Positions 48,849-58,603 are shown, numbered from the stretch's first letter. The stretch: 64,000 bases of DNA from Blastococcus sp. TBT05-19 (GCF_003319095.1 NZ_QOHI01000002.1:186001-250000), one strand, 5' to 3'. Translations and numbers: made by a program. The notes: generated by a model from the letters alone, not told the origin.

Positions 48849-49736
48849 ATGACCGCATCGGAGGCCCTGCGCCGGGACGACGACCTGTCCGACCGGCGCG
48901 GGTACGACCCCGGCTTCCTCGGCCTCCCGGTCCCCCTGCCGGCGCTCACCACCGGGCACCCGACCGTCCCGCTGCCCTACACGCACTTCACGGTGCTGCA
49001 CCGGCCCGACCGGCGGCTGGCGGCGGTGACCGCGCTGGCCATGGACGGCGCCCGGCTGCGGAGCCTCGACCGGGAGGGCATCGAGTGGTCCCTGGACCCC
49101 CGGCTGCCCGCGGAGCAGCAGGCCGGCGCCGCCGTCTACGCGCGCAACGACCTCGACCGCGGGCACCTGGTGCGGCGGGCCTCGGCGTGCTGGGGACGCG
49201 ACGAGGCCGAGGCCGAGCAGGCCAACGCGGACTCGTTCCACTACCCGAACGCGGCTCCGCAGGCGGCGCTGTTCAACCAGGGCAGGCAGCTGTGGCTGGG
49301 CCTGGAGGACCACGTCCAGGAGCACGCCGAGGTGCACGACCGGAAGCTGGTCGTGCTGGCCGGACCCGTCCTGGACCCGGCCGATCCGCCCTACCGGGGC
49401 GTCGCGATCCCGCTGCTGTTCTGGAAGGTGGTGGCGTTCGTCCAGGACGGCGCGCTCGCCGCCACCGGCTACCTGCTCGACCAGACCCCGCTGGTCGACG
49501 ACCTGGCGGCCGCCGTCGCCGAGGCGGCCGCGGCGGGCGATCCGCCGCCCCTGGGCGCCTACCGCACCTTCCAGGTGCCCATCGCCGACATCGCCGCGAT
49601 CGCCGGCGTGGACCTGGCCGCGCTGGCCGCCGTCGACCGGTTGCCGGTCCCGGCCGGCACCGACCGGGCCCCGGGTCCGGGCGGCCGCCCGGCGTCCTGG
49701 GTGCAGCTCGGCACCCTCGACGACGTGCGGCTGTGA
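48849..49736 (+). CDS. DNA/RNA non-specific endonuclease (NUC family)
   Basis: The 295-aa protein carries the DRGH catalytic motif in 'YARNDLDRGHLVRRASACWG' (His106) and the Mg-binding Asn in 'FHYPNAAPQAALFNQGRQLWLGLE' (about 143). These are the Serratia/NucA nuclease signatures. It has no signal peptide, so it appears cytoplasmic or exported by another route. No inhibitor gene is evident. Start ATG 48849. Confidence 0.88.
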   Translation: MTASEALRRDDDLSDRRGYDPGFLGLPVPLPALTTGHPTVPLPYTHFTVLHRPDRRLAAVTALAMDGARLRSLDREGIEWSLDPRLPAEQQAGAAVYARNDLDRGHLVRRASACWGRDEAEAEQANADSFHYPNAAPQAALFNQGRQLWLGLEDHVQEHAEVHDRKLVVLAGPVLDPADPPYRGVAIPLLFWKVVAFVQDGALAATGYLLDQTPLVDDLAAAVAEAAAAGDPPPLGAYRTFQVPIADIAAIAGVDLAALAAVDRLPVPAGTDRAPGPGGRPASWVQLGTLDDVRL

Positions 49737-49746
49737 GGGGCTGGGC

Positions 49747-51273
49747 TCAGCCCTGCTTGGTCGGCGGTTCCCCCGCTGCCCGGGCCTCCTGGGCGCGCAC
49801 CGGGTCGTAGGCGCACGCGTCGCCGACGTCGGTCACCGGGTCCGGCGCGGGCGGCTCCTCCCCCGGGGCCGGCGAGGGGGCGGGCTCCGGAGCCGGCTCC
49901 GGGGCGGCCGGTGGCGCGATGGCGTCCTGCACCAGCTGCCGCATCCGCTCGTAGTCCGGGTAGGCCGGGTCGATGACCTCCTCGTCGAAGACGACGCTGC
50001 GCAGCTCGGCGTCCTTCACCAGGAAGGCCAGGTCGACGAAGTCGTCCAGCACCGACCGCGGGATGTCGGTGCTCACGATGTCCTCGGTGGTGGACGCGAG
50101 CTCCTGGTAGCGCTGCAGCAGCGTCACCGGGTCCGCGGCGTCCACGATGGCGTCGATGGTGCAGCGCTGGCGCGCCATGCGGTCGTAGTCGGTGAGACCG
50201 AACCGGCCGCGGGCGAAGGCCAGCGCGGTGGCTCCGTCCATCTCCACGTCCGGCCCGGGCGCGATGTAGGCGTCCGGCAGCTCACGGCTGTCGGGGATGC
50301 CGTTGACCGGCACGTAGTAGTTGACGTTCACCGTGATGCCGCCGAGGGCGTCGACCAGCCGGCTGAACCCCTCGAGGTTGACCAGCACGTGGTAGTCGAT
50401 CGGCAGGCCGAGCGCCTCGCCGACGCCGAGCTTGAGGAAGTCCGCGCCCGGGTCGTCGGTCGGGCCGAGGATGTCGGGGAACTCGGCCGGTCCGTTCCGG
50501 TAGACGGCGTTGAGCAGGCTCTCGCTCTCGCTGCCGGCGTCGAAGCCCTCGGGGTAGACCTCGGCCAACGGGCTGTCGGCCGGGAAGGGCAGGTCCTCCA
50601 GGTTGCGGGGGAGGCTGAAGAGGACCGTGTCACCGGTCTCGGTGTCGGTGCTGGCCACGATCACCGTGTCGGTGCGCACGCCCTCGCGCCCCTCGCCGCC
50701 GTCGCCGCCCAGGAGCAGCACGTTGACCCGGTCCTTCGAGCCGAACGGGTCCGGGCCGTCCGGCACGGTCGCGGACTCCCGGTCGTCGGCGAAGACGCCG
50801 TCGATCAGGCCGCGGGAGGTGGCGACGAACTGCCCGGCCAGGACCGCCGGAGCGGCGATGCCGGCGACCAGCAGCGCCACGAGCAGGCCACCGACCACGT
50901 GCCGTCCGCCCGAGGTGGGCCGCGGCAGCAGCATCCGGTAGCCGGTCACGACGACGACGACCCACAGCAGCGCCAGGACGCCGATGCCGACGGTCGCCCA
51001 GAGCAGCACGTCGGTGTCGACCGCCGTCCGGGCGGCGAAGCGGCGCCCGCCGGTGGCCAGCCACACCACGCCGGCGACGAGCACGAGGAAGATCCCGAGC
51101 ACGACGGCGCCCAGCCGGCGGCGGCCGGCCGCGAGGTAGCCGACGCCCGGGAGGAGCGTTCCCAGCGCGGTCCAGCCCAGCGCCGACCCGAAGCTGCGGG
51201 GTGCGCGGCGGGCGCCGCCACGGGATGCCCGACCGTCCTGCTCGGGCGCGACCGGAGCCGTACCGGCGGTCAC
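49747..51273 (-). CDS. LCP (LytR-CpsA-Psr) family cell-wall glycopolymer ligase
   Basis: The 508-aa membrane protein has four N-terminal hydrophobic helices (about 30-165), then the extracellular LCP domain: 'NVLLLGGDGGEGREGVRTDTVIVASTDTETGDTVLFSLPRNLEDLPFP', 'VNLEGFSRLVDALGGITVNV', 'MDGATALAFARGRFGLTDYDRMARQRCTIDAI'. These Arg/Asp residues bind the polyprenyl phosphate. A Pro-rich tail ends in 'CAYDPVRAQEARAA'. LCP proteins join teichoic-like or arabinogalactan polymers to peptidoglycan. GTG 51271-51273 is preferred over upstream starts because of the AGAGGTGA site before it. Confidence 0.9.
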   Translation of the reverse strand: MTAGTAPVAPEQDGRASRGGARRAPRSFGSALGWTALGTLLPGVGYLAAGRRRLGAVVLGIFLVLVAGVVWLATGGRRFAARTAVDTDVLLWATVGIGVLALLWVVVVVTGYRMLLPRPTSGGRHVVGGLLVALLVAGIAAPAVLAGQFVATSRGLIDGVFADDRESATVPDGPDPFGSKDRVNVLLLGGDGGEGREGVRTDTVIVASTDTETGDTVLFSLPRNLEDLPFPADSPLAEVYPEGFDAGSESESLLNAVYRNGPAEFPDILGPTDDPGADFLKLGVGEALGLPIDYHVLVNLEGFSRLVDALGGITVNVNYYVPVNGIPDSRELPDAYIAPGPDVEMDGATALAFARGRFGLTDYDRMARQRCTIDAIVDAADPVTLLQRYQELASTTEDIVSTDIPRSVLDDFVDLAFLVKDAELRSVVFDEEVIDPAYPDYERMRQLVQDAIAPPAAPEPAPEPAPSPAPGEEPPAPDPVTDVGDACAYDPVRAQEARAAGEPPTKQG

Positions 51274-51434
51274 CTCGTCACCTCTCGCCGCCCGCTCATC
51301 CGCCCATGTTCTCACCGTCCGGCCAGGTAGGGGGCCTGGGCGGGGGGCCGCCCCCCGGGACCGCCCGATCCGGGGACACCGGGAGGGCGCCGCGCCGCAC
51401 CGACGGCGCGGGGCGCTCCGTAAGCTCGGGTCCC

Positions 51435-52238
51435 GTGCGCCTGGCGACCTGGAACGTGAACTCCATCCGTACCCGTGTCGACCGGGTGGCCGCCTTCCTC
51501 GAGCGGCACGACGTCGACGTGCTGGCGCTGCAGGAGACCAAGTGCCGCGACGACCAGTTCCCTCACGATCGGTTCACCGACCTCGGCTACCAGGTCGCGC
51601 ACGTGGGTCACTCGCAGTGGAACGGTGTCGCGATCGTCTCCCGGGTAGGCCTCGACGACGTCCGGACCGGCTTCCCGGGCATGCCGTCCTGGGCGGCCAA
51701 GGAGGGGCAGGAGCCCACGGCCGAGGCCCGCGCGCTGGGCGCCGTCTGCGGCGGGGTGCGGGTGTGGAGCCTCTACGTGCCCAACGGGCGGACGCTGGCC
51801 GACCCGCACCTGCAGTACAAGCTCGAGTGGCTGTCGGCGCTGCGGGAGAACGCGGCAGGCTGGCTGGCCGAGGACCCCGCGGCGCAGGTGGCCCTGGTCG
51901 GTGACTGGAACATCGCCCCGGAGGACGGCGACGTCTGGGACATGGCGGTCTTCGCGCACTCGACGCACGTCTCGCCGCCGGAGCGCGCCGCCTTCCGGGC
52001 GATCGTCGACGCCGGGTACGCCGACGTGGTGCGCCCGCACGCCCCCGGTCCCGGCGTCTTCACCTACTGGGACTACACGCAGCTGCGCTTCCCGAGGCGC
52101 GAGGGCATGCGGATCGACTTCGTGCTCGGCTCCCCCGCTCTCGAGGCCCGGGTGGAGCACGCCTTCATCGACCGCGAGGAGCGCAAGGGGAAGGGCGCCA
52201 GCGACCACGCGCCCGTGGTGGTCGACCTCACCCCCTGA
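51435..52238 (+). CDS. xthA: Exodeoxyribonuclease III / AP endonuclease
   Basis: The 267-aa repair nuclease shows the family motifs 'RLATWNVNSIRTRVDRV' at the N-terminus, 'LALQETKCRDDQFP', 'LYVPNGRT', 'VALVGDWNIAPEDGDVWD', 'YWDYTQLRFPRREGMRIDFVLGS' and the terminal 'GKGASDHAPVVVDL' with catalytic Asp-His. It cuts abasic sites and degrades 3' ends in base excision repair. GTG 51435 start. Confidence 0.95.
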   Translation: MRLATWNVNSIRTRVDRVAAFLERHDVDVLALQETKCRDDQFPHDRFTDLGYQVAHVGHSQWNGVAIVSRVGLDDVRTGFPGMPSWAAKEGQEPTAEARALGAVCGGVRVWSLYVPNGRTLADPHLQYKLEWLSALRENAAGWLAEDPAAQVALVGDWNIAPEDGDVWDMAVFAHSTHVSPPERAAFRAIVDAGYADVVRPHAPGPGVFTYWDYTQLRFPRREGMRIDFVLGSPALEARVEHAFIDREERKGKGASDHAPVVVDLTP

Positions 52239-52278
52239 CCGGGGTCGTCCTCGCCGGGCACAGGCGTTGCACCCTGCG

Positions 52279-53367
52279 ATGACCGCCGTCGCAGCGCCCG
52301 CCCCCACCCGCCTGTGGACCCCGGCCCGGGTCCTCGTCACCCGGTCCGCCGCCGAACGGCCCTACGGCCAGCACGTCCTGGAGCGGCTGCAGTCGGCCGG
52401 GGTGCAGGACGTCGAGCTGCTCCGCGGCGACCGCCTGCCCAACCTCCGCGGCGACGGCGACCGGGCCGCCTTCATGCGCGCGAAGAACACCCTCGCCCTG
52501 GTGGTGGGCGCACCCTCCCGCCGGCGGCTGCAGCCCATCCCGCCCTCGGCCGACTGGCGCTTCGACCTCGCGGAGGGCTGCCCGGCGCACTGCCAGTACT
52601 GCTACCTGGCCGGCTCGCTCAGCGGCCCGCCCATCACGCGGGTCTTCGCCGACCTGGACGAGGTGCTCGACGGCCTGGACCCCTACGTCGGTCGCGGCGC
52701 CATCACCTCCGGTACCGCCGAGCGCGGCGGCGAGGGGACGACGTTCGAGGCCTCCTGCTACACCGACCCGCTGGCCCTCGAGCACCTCACCGGCGGGCTG
52801 GCCCGGGCGATCACCCATGTCGGCACCCACGACTGGTCCGGTCCCGTCCAGCTACGGGCCACCACGAAGTTCGACGACGTCGCGGGCCTCCTGGAGCTGC
52901 CGCACGCCGGTCGCACGCGGCTGCGGTTCTCCGTGAACGCGGCGTCGGTGGCCCGCCGCTTCGAGGCCGCTACCAGCCCGGTCGACGGCCGCCTCGCGGC
53001 GCTGTCCGCCGTCGCCCGCGCCGGCTACCCCGTCGGCGTGGTCATCGCACCGATCATGCCCGGCGAGCAGTGGCGGGAGGAGTACGGCGACCTGCTGGAC
53101 CGGATCGCCGCCGCGGTCCCCACCGGCGCCGACCTCACGGTGGAGTGCATCACCCACCGGTTCACGCCGGGCAGCAAGGCGACGCTGACCGAGTGGTACC
53201 CGCGCAGCCGGCTGGAGATGGACGAGGAGAAGCGGACGACGAAGCGGGGCAGGTTCGGCGCCGTCAAGCACGTCTACCCGAAGGACACGATGGGCGAGCT
53301 CCGCGGGTGGTTCACCGACGCGCTGTCCGCCCGCCTCCCCGACGCCCGGCTCCTGTACTGGACCTGA
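52279..53367 (+). CDS. Spore-photoproduct-lyase-like radical SAM protein
   Basis: The 362-aa product has the SPL-type cluster motif CxxxCxxC in 'AEGCPAHCQYCYLAGSL' (about 100-108) and 'FEASCYTDPLALEHLTG', 'LRATTKFDDVAGLLEL', 'LRFSVNAASVARRFE', 'VIAPIMPGEQWREEYGDLLDRI' and 'EKRTTKRGRFG'. SPL reverses a UV-induced thymine dimer in endospores; this organism is probably not an endospore former, so the role may be another radical-SAM DNA repair or unknown reaction. Start ATG 52279. It stands next to xthA and yaaA, which are also DNA-damage related. Confidence 0.88.
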   Translation: MTAVAAPAPTRLWTPARVLVTRSAAERPYGQHVLERLQSAGVQDVELLRGDRLPNLRGDGDRAAFMRAKNTLALVVGAPSRRRLQPIPPSADWRFDLAEGCPAHCQYCYLAGSLSGPPITRVFADLDEVLDGLDPYVGRGAITSGTAERGGEGTTFEASCYTDPLALEHLTGGLARAITHVGTHDWSGPVQLRATTKFDDVAGLLELPHAGRTRLRFSVNAASVARRFEAATSPVDGRLAALSAVARAGYPVGVVIAPIMPGEQWREEYGDLLDRIAAAVPTGADLTVECITHRFTPGSKATLTEWYPRSRLEMDEEKRTTKRGRFGAVKHVYPKDTMGELRGWFTDALSARLPDARLLYWT

Positions 53368-53394
53368 GGACGGCGGGACGTACCGTTCCTCCTC

Positions 53395-54138
53395 GTGCTC
53401 GTCCTGCTCCCGCCCTCGGAGACCAAGGCCCCCGGTGGCGACGGTGCTCCGCTCGACCTCGCCGCGCTGACCGCACCCGAGCTGACCGGCGTCCGCCGCG
53501 AGCTCGCCGACGCGCTGGCGAAGCTGGCCGGCGACGTCCCGGCCGCCCGCGCCGCCCTCGGGCTGTCGCCCAAGCAGGACGGGGAGATCGCCCGCAACGC
53601 CGAGCTGTGGACCAGTCCCACCCGCCCGGCGGTGGAGCGCTACACCGGCGTCCTCTACGACGCCCTCGACGTCGGATCCCTCACCAAGGCGCAGCGCGCC
53701 CGCGCCGACCGGCGGCTGGCCGTGGGATCGGCGCTGTTCGGTCTGGTGGCCGCCGGGGACCGGATCCCGGCCTACCGGCTGTCCGCGGGCTCGGCCCTGC
53801 CCGGGCTCCCCACGCTGCGCGCGCTGTGGAAGCCGGCCCTCTCCCCGGTGCTGGCCGCCGTCGACCAGCTCGTCGTCGACCTGCGCAGCGGGTCCTACGC
53901 CGCGCTGGCCCCCGTGCCCGGGGCGGTCACGGTCGACGTGCTGAGCGAGCGCGCGGACGGGACGCGCGCCGTCGTCTCGCACTTCAACAAGGCGCACAAG
54001 GGGCGGCTGGCCCGCCTGCTCGCCACGACGACGGCCGAGCCGGCCGACGTGGTGCGGTTGCGCGCGCTGCTCCGGCGCGCGGGGTTGCACGTGGAACACG
54101 ACGGCGGCACGGCGCTGACCCTCGTGGTGCCGGCCTGA
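53395..54138 (+). CDS. yaaA: YaaA-family peroxide stress protein
   Basis: The 247-aa product matches the YaaA/DUF328 family: 'LVLLPPSETKAPGG' at the start, 'YTGVLYDALDVGSL', 'LPTLRALWKPALSPVLA', and 'SHFNKAHKGRLARLL' near the end. E. coli YaaA binds DNA and limits iron-driven oxidative DNA damage. Start GTG 53395. Confidence 0.92.
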   Translation: MLVLLPPSETKAPGGDGAPLDLAALTAPELTGVRRELADALAKLAGDVPAARAALGLSPKQDGEIARNAELWTSPTRPAVERYTGVLYDALDVGSLTKAQRARADRRLAVGSALFGLVAAGDRIPAYRLSAGSALPGLPTLRALWKPALSPVLAAVDQLVVDLRSGSYAALAPVPGAVTVDVLSERADGTRAVVSHFNKAHKGRLARLLATTTAEPADVVRLRALLRRAGLHVEHDGGTALTLVVPA

Positions 54139-54278
54139 TCACGAGACGTCGCTCGCAATCCGCCCGGTTGGTTGCGCACAACACGCGAGCCATGGCATAA
54201 CTGGTCCGGCCACTCACTCGAACAGCGCGGTGCGGCTGGTCGAGGACTCTCCGGCGACAGCCGGTCAGAAGGGCATCG

Positions 54279-56879
54279 GTGGACGGATCCACGGACCGCA
54301 CGGTCACCGCGGAGGCCTCCTCCGGCGATCGCGCGGCAGCCCAGCTCCGGCTCGACCCCTCCCGCGTGGAGGCCGCGCGCAGGATCCTCCCGGGCGGGCA
54401 CCGCCCCGGCCTCGACCGGCTCGCCGGGCTCGCCGCCCGCCTGCTGGGGACGTCGGGGAGCCAGGTCTCGCTGCTGACCGACCTCCAGCACGTCGAGGCC
54501 GGCACCGGGGCCGCCGCGGTCGGCACCACCGGTCCGCTCGAGGAGTCGCTGTGCTCGGTCACGGCAGCGATGCCGGCCGGCGAGTCCCTCGTCGTCAGCG
54601 ACGCGCGCCTGGACCCGCGCGTGCGCGACCTGGCCCCGGTCCGCGCCGGGGTGGTGGGCTCCTACCTGGGGACGGCGCTGACCGACACCGACGGCCACGC
54701 CATCGGCGCGCTCTGCGTCTTCGACGAGGACCCCCGGCCGTGGGCGCCGTCGGAGATCGCCACGCTGCGCCAGCTCGCCGGATCGGTGATGACCGAGCTC
54801 CAGCTGTCGGCGCTGCTCCGCCAGTACGAGAGCGAGCGGCTGCGCTGGGAGCTGGCCAAGGAGGCGGGCGAGGTCGGCACCTTCGACTTCGAGCCCTCCA
54901 GCGGGGTGCTCCTCTGGGACGAGCAGCTCCAGCGGATGTTCGGCTACGACCCGGCCACCTTCAGCGAGTCGCTGGAGGCCTTCAACGCCCGCGTGCACCC
55001 CGACGACGAGGAGTGGCACGCCGACGCCCTGCAGGCGAGCGTGGACACGCGCGGCGAGTACGACGTCGAGTACCGGATCGTCCTCCCCGGAGGCGAGACC
55101 CGATGGATCCACGCCCGCGGGCGGCACGTCCTGGGCCCTGACGGGCGCACCCACCACCTGATCGGTGCGGCCTACGACACCACCGGTGAGCGGGAGGCCT
55201 CGACGCGCGTGACCCGGGTGCTCGAGGCCATGCCGGCCGGCTTCTACTCCCTGGACCGCGAGTGGCGGTTCACCCACGTGAACGCGCAGGCCGAGCGCTT
55301 GCTCGGGCGCAGCCGCGACGAGCTGCTGGGCGAGGTGCTCTGGGAGGCGTTCCCCGCGGCCGTCGGCAGCGTCTTCGAGACGAGCTACCACCGGGCGGTC
55401 AGCAGCGGCGAACCCATCCTGTTCGACGCGCACTACCCCGCGCCGCTGAACGGCTGGTACGAGGTGAGCGCCTGGCCGACGCCCGACGGGCTGTCGGTCT
55501 ACTTCCTCGAGGTGACCGACCGACGGGCGGCGAAGGCCCAGGCGGAGGACGCCACCCGGCGGCTGGCGCTGCTGGCCGAGGTCAGCGCGGAGCTGGCCGG
55601 GGCGCTCGACCCGCTCGCCGCGACGGCCCACCTGCCGCAGCTGGTCGTCCCGGCGCTCGCGGACTTCTGCATCGTGACGGTCGTCGACGCCGACGGCCGG
55701 CCCCGCGACGTCGGCTGCTGGCACGCCGACCCTGAGATGCGCCCGCGGCTGGAGCGGTACACCGAGCTCCGCCTGGACGCCATGCCGCCGGACTCCCCCG
55801 CCTCCGTCGCGCTGCGGACGGGCGAGATGATCCGCCGCGACGGCCCCGAGGTGCGGGAGATGTTCCCCGACGGCGAGATCCGCGAGGTGCTGCTGCAGCT
55901 GGCCCCCCGCGAGGCCGTGGTGATCCCGCTGCGCGGCCGCAACCGGGTCGTCGGCCTGCTCACCGTGTTCTACGCCGACGGCACCCCGGTCCGGGAGGCG
56001 GACCTGCGCACGGCGCAGGACGTGGCCGACCGCGCCGGTCTGGCGTTGGACAACGTCCGGCTCTACAGCGCCCAGCAGCAGCTCGCCGAGGGCCTGCAGC
56101 GCAGCCTGCTGACCGAGCCGCCGGAGCCCGACCACGCAGAGATCGCCGTCCGCTACCTGCCGGCCGCCGAGGCCGCCCGGGTGGGCGGCGACTGGTACGA
56201 CGCCTTCATGCAGCCCGGCGGGACGACGATGCTGGTCATCGGCGACGTCGTCGGCCACGACACCGAGGCCGCCGCCGCGATGGGCCAGCTGCGCGGGCTG
56301 CTGCGCGGCATCGCCACCTACAGCGACGCGGGCCCCGTCGAGGTCCTCCGCGGCCTGGACACCTCCATGACCACCCTGCAGATGCAGACCCTGGCGACGG
56401 CGGCGGTGGCCCGGTTCGAGCAGACGCCCGACGAGCTCGCCCGCGGCGTCACCCGCATGCGCTGGGCCAACGCGGGGCACCTCCCGCCGCTGGTCATCAA
56501 CCCCGACGGCAGCGTGGCGGAGCTGGCGGAGTGGAACGGCGACCTGCTGCTCGGCGTCGACGCGGCCAGCCGGCGCCGGGAGTCGGTGATCACGCTGGAC
56601 CGCGGGTCGACCGTCCTGCTCTACACCGACGGCCTCGTGGAGCGCCGGGATGCCGATCTCGACGAGGGCATCCACCGGCTGCGCGAGGCGCTGATCGACC
56701 TCGCCGGCCTGCCGCTGCAGCAGCTGCTCGACGAGCTCCTCGAGCGGCTGGTGCACGGGCGGCCGGAGGACGACGTCGCGCTCGTCGCCGTCCGGCTGCA
56801 CCGCCAGGACCGACCGCGTCCGCGGGAGGCGGGCCCCAACCGGGTCCCGCCGACCGTGCCTGCCGAGGGCACGGTCTAG
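54279..56879 (+). CDS. GAF-PAS-PAS-GAF-SpoIIE serine phosphatase
   Basis: The 866-aa soluble protein has a GAF domain (about 40-190: 'SLCSVTAAMPAGESLVVSDARLDPRVRDLAPV', 'GALCVFDEDPRPW'), a PAS domain ('VLLWDEQLQRMFGYDPATFSES'), a second PAS ('FTHVNAQAERLLGRSRDELLGEVLWEAFP'), a second GAF ('DFCIVTVVDADGRPRDVGCWH') and a C-terminal PP2C/SpoIIE phosphatase ('VGGDWYDAF', 'IGDVVGHD', 'WANAGHLPPLV', 'LLYTDGLVE', 'RPEDDVALVAV'). Such RsbU-like proteins dephosphorylate anti-sigma antagonists. No antagonist gene is adjacent. GTG 54279 start. Its stop overlaps the convergent helicase stop by four bases. Confidence 0.93.
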   Translation: MDGSTDRTVTAEASSGDRAAAQLRLDPSRVEAARRILPGGHRPGLDRLAGLAARLLGTSGSQVSLLTDLQHVEAGTGAAAVGTTGPLEESLCSVTAAMPAGESLVVSDARLDPRVRDLAPVRAGVVGSYLGTALTDTDGHAIGALCVFDEDPRPWAPSEIATLRQLAGSVMTELQLSALLRQYESERLRWELAKEAGEVGTFDFEPSSGVLLWDEQLQRMFGYDPATFSESLEAFNARVHPDDEEWHADALQASVDTRGEYDVEYRIVLPGGETRWIHARGRHVLGPDGRTHHLIGAAYDTTGEREASTRVTRVLEAMPAGFYSLDREWRFTHVNAQAERLLGRSRDELLGEVLWEAFPAAVGSVFETSYHRAVSSGEPILFDAHYPAPLNGWYEVSAWPTPDGLSVYFLEVTDRRAAKAQAEDATRRLALLAEVSAELAGALDPLAATAHLPQLVVPALADFCIVTVVDADGRPRDVGCWHADPEMRPRLERYTELRLDAMPPDSPASVALRTGEMIRRDGPEVREMFPDGEIREVLLQLAPREAVVIPLRGRNRVVGLLTVFYADGTPVREADLRTAQDVADRAGLALDNVRLYSAQQQLAEGLQRSLLTEPPEPDHAEIAVRYLPAAEAARVGGDWYDAFMQPGGTTMLVIGDVVGHDTEAAAAMGQLRGLLRGIATYSDAGPVEVLRGLDTSMTTLQMQTLATAAVARFEQTPDELARGVTRMRWANAGHLPPLVINPDGSVAELAEWNGDLLLGVDAASRRRESVITLDRGSTVLLYTDGLVERRDADLDEGIHRLREALIDLAGLPLQQLLDELLERLVHGRPEDDVALVAVRLHRQDRPRPREAGPNRVPPTVPAEGTV

Positions 56880-58603
56880 GAGCGGTCCCGGCGGATCGTC
56901 GCCTTCCGGCCCTTGATCATGGTGGCCCGCAGGGCCTGGACGACGTCGTCGACCGCCGCCTCCGGCACCTCCACCAGCGCGAACCGCTGGTGGATCTCGA
57001 TCGAGCCGACGTCGCGGCCGGTCAGCCCGGTCTCGCCGGTGATCGCGCCGACGAGGTCGCCCGGACGGATCCCCGCCTCGCGGCCGAGACCGACGAACAG
57101 CCGGCCCGCCGGACCGGAGGAGCGCCGCGGCGGCCGTCCCGCATCGGCCCGGCCGGCACCGCCCCGGTTGCCGCCCCGGGAGTCGGGACGCCCGCCGGAG
57201 TCCGGCCGGAAGCCGACCTGGGGGATCTCCTCGTCGTCGTCGACCCCTCCCCCGGCCTCGTGCGCCAGCTTGACCGCCGCCAGGGCGACCTCCATCAGGT
57301 CGAACTCGTCGGCCAGGGTCTCGACGACGACCCGGAACCGGTCGAGCTCGTCGCCGAGCAGGCTCTCCCGCAGCGCCGCCCTGGTCAGGTCCAGCCGCCG
57401 GGCGCGCAGGTCGGCGACGGTCGGCACGGTCTGCACCGAGATCGTCGCGCCGGCGACCTTCTCGATCGTCTTGAGCTGCCGGTGCTCGCGCGGCTCCGCC
57501 AGCGTGATGGCCACGCCCTCGCGCCCGGCGCGCCCGACCCGCCCGATCCGGTGCACGTAGGACTCCGGCGCCGAGGGGACGTCGTAGTTCACGACGTGGG
57601 TCAGCTGCTCGATGTCCAGGCCACGGGCGGCGACGTCGGTCGCGATGAGGAGCTCCGCCGTCCCGCTGCGCAGCCGGCCCATCGCCTTGTCGCGCTGCTC
57701 CTGGCTCATGCCGCCGTGCAGCGGCTCGGCCCGGTAGCCGCGGCCGTTGAGCGTCTCGGTGAGGGTGTCGACCTCCTCGCGGGTGCGGCAGAACACGATC
57801 GCCGCCGTGGGCGCCTCGACGTCGAGGACCCGGCCGAGCGCGGCGGGCTTCGCGCCCCGGGGCACCACGTAGGCGGTCTGGCGCACCCGCGGGGCCTCCC
57901 CCGCCGCGGCCTTCTCCTTGGCGATGGTGATCCGCACCGGGTCGCTCAGGTGGCGGCGGGCCAGCGCGTCCAGCCGGCGCGGCATGGTGGCGGAGAACAG
58001 CACGGTCTGCCGCTCCCGCGGCGTCTCGTCGAGGATCGCCTCGAGGTCCTCGGCGAAGCCCATGTCGAGCATCTCGTCGGCCTCGTCGAGCACGACGGTG
58101 CCGATCTCGCCCAGGTGCAGGGCGCCACGGTTGAGCAGGTCCAGGGCGCGGCCCGGGGTGGCGACGACGACGTCGACCCCGGACTCGAGGCTGCGCAGCT
58201 GGCGCACGATCGGCGCGCCGCCGTAGACCGGCAGCACGCGGGCGCCGAGGTCACGGCCGTACTTGTGCAGCGCCTCGGACACCTGGACGGCGAGCTCGCG
58301 GGTGGGCACGAGGACCAGCGCCACCGGCGGCTTCTCCCGGCGGTGGGCGGACATCTGCTGGAGGACCGGCAGCGAGAAGGCCGCCGTCTTCCCGGTGCCG
58401 GTGGCGGCCTGGCCGAGCAGGTCGCGGCCCTCGACCAGCGGCGGGATCGCCTCCTGCTGGATGGGCGTGGGCTCCTCGTAGCCGAGGGCGGACAGCGCCT
58501 TCAGCAGCTCCGGGCGCAGACCGAGGGCCTCGAAGCTGGCGTGCTCGTCCGGGGCGGCGGGCTCGTCGCCGGGGGTCGTTCGTTCGTCGCTCATCGCCTC
58601 CAT
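56876..58603 (-). CDS. deaD: DEAD-box ATP-dependent RNA helicase
   Basis: The 575-aa protein shows the Q motif 'TPIQQEAIPP', Walker A 'AATGTGKTAAF', 'PTRELAVQV', 'TPGRALDLL', DEAD box 'VLDEADEMLDMGF', 'FSATMPRR', 'IATDVAARGLDIEQLTHVVNYD' and 'HRIGRVGRAGREG'. A Gly/Arg-rich stretch is followed by a DbpA/CsdA-type RNA-binding domain ('RLFVGLGREAGIRPGDLVGAITGETGLTGRDVGSIEIHQRFALVEVPE'). It remodels RNA in ribosome assembly or cold adaptation. The start is ATG 58601-58603 or the ATG three codons later. Confidence 0.94.
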   Translation of the reverse strand: MEAMSDERTTPGDEPAAPDEHASFEALGLRPELLKALSALGYEEPTPIQQEAIPPLVEGRDLLGQAATGTGKTAAFSLPVLQQMSAHRREKPPVALVLVPTRELAVQVSEALHKYGRDLGARVLPVYGGAPIVRQLRSLESGVDVVVATPGRALDLLNRGALHLGEIGTVVLDEADEMLDMGFAEDLEAILDETPRERQTVLFSATMPRRLDALARRHLSDPVRITIAKEKAAAGEAPRVRQTAYVVPRGAKPAALGRVLDVEAPTAAIVFCRTREEVDTLTETLNGRGYRAEPLHGGMSQEQRDKAMGRLRSGTAELLIATDVAARGLDIEQLTHVVNYDVPSAPESYVHRIGRVGRAGREGVAITLAEPREHRQLKTIEKVAGATISVQTVPTVADLRARRLDLTRAALRESLLGDELDRFRVVVETLADEFDLMEVALAAVKLAHEAGGGVDDDEEIPQVGFRPDSGGRPDSRGGNRGGAGRADAGRPPRRSSGPAGRLFVGLGREAGIRPGDLVGAITGETGLTGRDVGSIEIHQRFALVEVPEAAVDDVVQALRATMIKGRKATIRRDRS

